DNA of 6,332 nucleotides from an uncultured Propionibacteriaceae bacterium (lineage in GTDB: Bacteria; Actinomycetota; Actinomycetes; Propionibacteriales; Propionibacteriaceae). Positions 5,495-6,332 of this stretch are shown piece by piece. The position numbers and the translations under genes were made by a program. The notes under the pieces were generated by a model that was given only the letters and a program-made list of their open reading frames with translations, ran no database searches and was not told where the DNA came from. The stretch's first letter is position 1, and every line of letters begins with the position of its first letter. The stretch lies in assembly GCA_936924635.1 (NCBI GenBank), contig CAKZHP010000026.1, forward strand, positions 1 through 6,332. Reading direction: 5' to 3'.

Positions 5495-6332
5495 GTGGCC
5501 GCCCGGTCGGTCGAGACCGACGTCGTCGTCGTCGGCGGCGGCCCCGCCGGGCTGATGGCCGCCGTGACGGCTCGCCGCCGGGGTCTGGAGGTGCTGCTGC
5601 TGGAGGCCGACGAGGTGCTCGGCGGAAGCGGAGGTGCCGACGACGGAGTGCTCTGGCTGCCGGGGGTGGCCGTGGGCGAGCGCGGCCCGGGGATGGCCGG
5701 GGAGGCCTACCTCAAGGCCCTGTACGGCACCGACGACGACCGTCGCTCCGCGTTCCTGAGCACGGCCCCGACGCTCCACCGTGAGCTGGCCAGCCTGGGC
5801 GCCCCGCTGGACCTGGTGCGGGGCGAGCCCGACTCCCACCCGGAGGAGGCTGGAGGACGGCGGTCGGGCCGAGTCTTCCAGCCCCGCGCGACGGTGCGTC
5901 GCCGGCTGGGGCGGCGCGCCGACCAGGTGCGGCTGGGTTCAGGGACCACGACGTTCTCCGAGCGCCGCCGGCTCTTCACGATGAGCCGCAACCTCCGCAG
6001 CGTCGCCACCACGGTGAAGGCGGTGGGCGGGCGCGGCTTCCTGGGCCGGCTGGTGGGGTGTGAGCCGGCGGTGGGTGGATCCGCCCTCCTGGTCGCGCTG
6101 GCCGCCCGTGCCACCTCCTCCGGGGTGACCGTCTGGCGGCACTGCCCGCTGGTCCGGCTCGAGGAGGGCACCCCGCCCCGGGTCGTGGTGCACCGCGACA
6201 GCGCTGATCTCACGGTCGTGGCCCGGCGCGGCGTCGTGCTCGCGACGGGGGGGTTCTCCCGCGACGACGCACTGCGACGTCGGCACCTCGGCGCGGCGGC
6301 CGACCCGGCGTGGAGCCTCGCCGCGCCCAGAT
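5495..6332 (+). CDS. FAD-dependent dehydrogenase (FAD_binding_2 family), C-terminus beyond window
   Basis: An open frame of 279 codons from GTG 5495 to the window edge with no stop. The start lies two bases after the pepA TGA, with AGGG at 5485-5488 as a modest ribosome binding site inside pepA. VETDVVVVGGGPAGLMAAVT (6-25) is a classic Rossmann FAD-binding motif, and LLLEADEVLGGSGGADDGVL (34-53) followed by WLPG (54-57) matches the second segment of fumarate reductase/3-ketosteroid dehydrogenase proteins, which usually reads 'GG-(S/T)-x-x-SGG-x-(I/L)-W-(I/V/L)-P'. VVLATGGFSRDDALRR (247-262) is the family's next FAD-contacting motif. The substrate-binding and catalytic part is largely outside the window, so steroid dehydrogenation, fumarate reduction or another alkene/alkane redox step cannot be told apart. 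It uses GGA, CGA and TCA codons more freely than pepA. Operon with pepA likely; no functional link evident. Confidence 0.85.
   Translation, partial: MAARSVETDVVVVGGGPAGLMAAVTARRRGLEVLLLEADEVLGGSGGADDGVLWLPGVAVGERGPGMAGEAYLKALYGTDDDRRSAFLSTAPTLHRELASLGAPLDLVRGEPDSHPEEAGGRRSGRVFQPRATVRRRLGRRADQVRLGSGTTTFSERRRLFTMSRNLRSVATTVKAVGGRGFLGRLVGCEPAVGGSALLVALAARATSSGVTVWRHCPLVRLEEGTPPRVVVHRDSADLTVVARRGVVLATGGFSRDDALRRRHLGAAADPAWSLAAPR

Noticed and set aside
5518..5540. Short GTC/GGC repeat tract
   Set aside because: It encodes the VVVVGGGP strand and loop of the FAD-binding motif and needs no other explanation.

Overview
The window is ordinary chromosomal DNA from a high-GC actinobacterium. The signs are very G+C-rich third codon positions, frequent GTG starts, stop/start-coupled genes, and actinobacteria-type families such as DUF3043. 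From memory of the Mycobacterium tuberculosis H37Rv map, the order matches the Rv2205c (glycerate kinase-like), Rv2206 (DUF3043), Rv2211c (gcvT), Rv2213 (M17 aminopeptidase) neighbourhood, with the same relative strands. The genus cannot be named from the sequence alone; Propionibacteriales or Micrococcales would both fit.

Layout. Bases 1-582 (minus) hold the N-terminal part of a divergent glycerate kinase-like protein that runs off the left edge. A 61-base divergent spacer follows. Then come three plus-strand genes: a DUF3043 membrane protein (644-1291), an aldo/keto reductase (1320-2333) and a 63-residue hypothetical protein (2335-2526). These meet, tail to tail with a 28-base overlap, a minus-strand pair: gcvT (3909-2809) followed by a small two-helix membrane protein (2819-2499) whose start overlaps the end of gcvT. 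A second divergent spacer (3910-4019) separates gcvT from pepA (4020-5492). Two bases after the pepA stop, an FAD-dependent dehydrogenase of the fumarate reductase/3-ketosteroid dehydrogenase superfamily begins at 5495 and runs off the right edge.

Functional picture. GcvT (glycine cleavage, one-carbon supply to tetrahydrofolate) and PepA (peptide turnover) are housekeeping enzymes with their key motifs intact. The aldo/keto reductase keeps its catalytic tetrad. The glycerate kinase-like protein, the DUF3043 protein and the two small proteins have no assigned role. No cobT/cobS or ilvE lies between the DUF3043 gene and gcvT, where I recall them in M. tuberculosis. The aldo/keto reductase and two small genes occupy that interval here.

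I found no mobile element, CRISPR array, RNA gene, phage gene, defence cassette or convincing intrinsic terminator. There is no gene-free stretch longer than about 110 bases. The observations worth a second look are modest: the motif-poor glycerate kinase relative, the two small overlapping genes, closely packed divergent promoters, and the truncated flavoprotein coupled to pepA.
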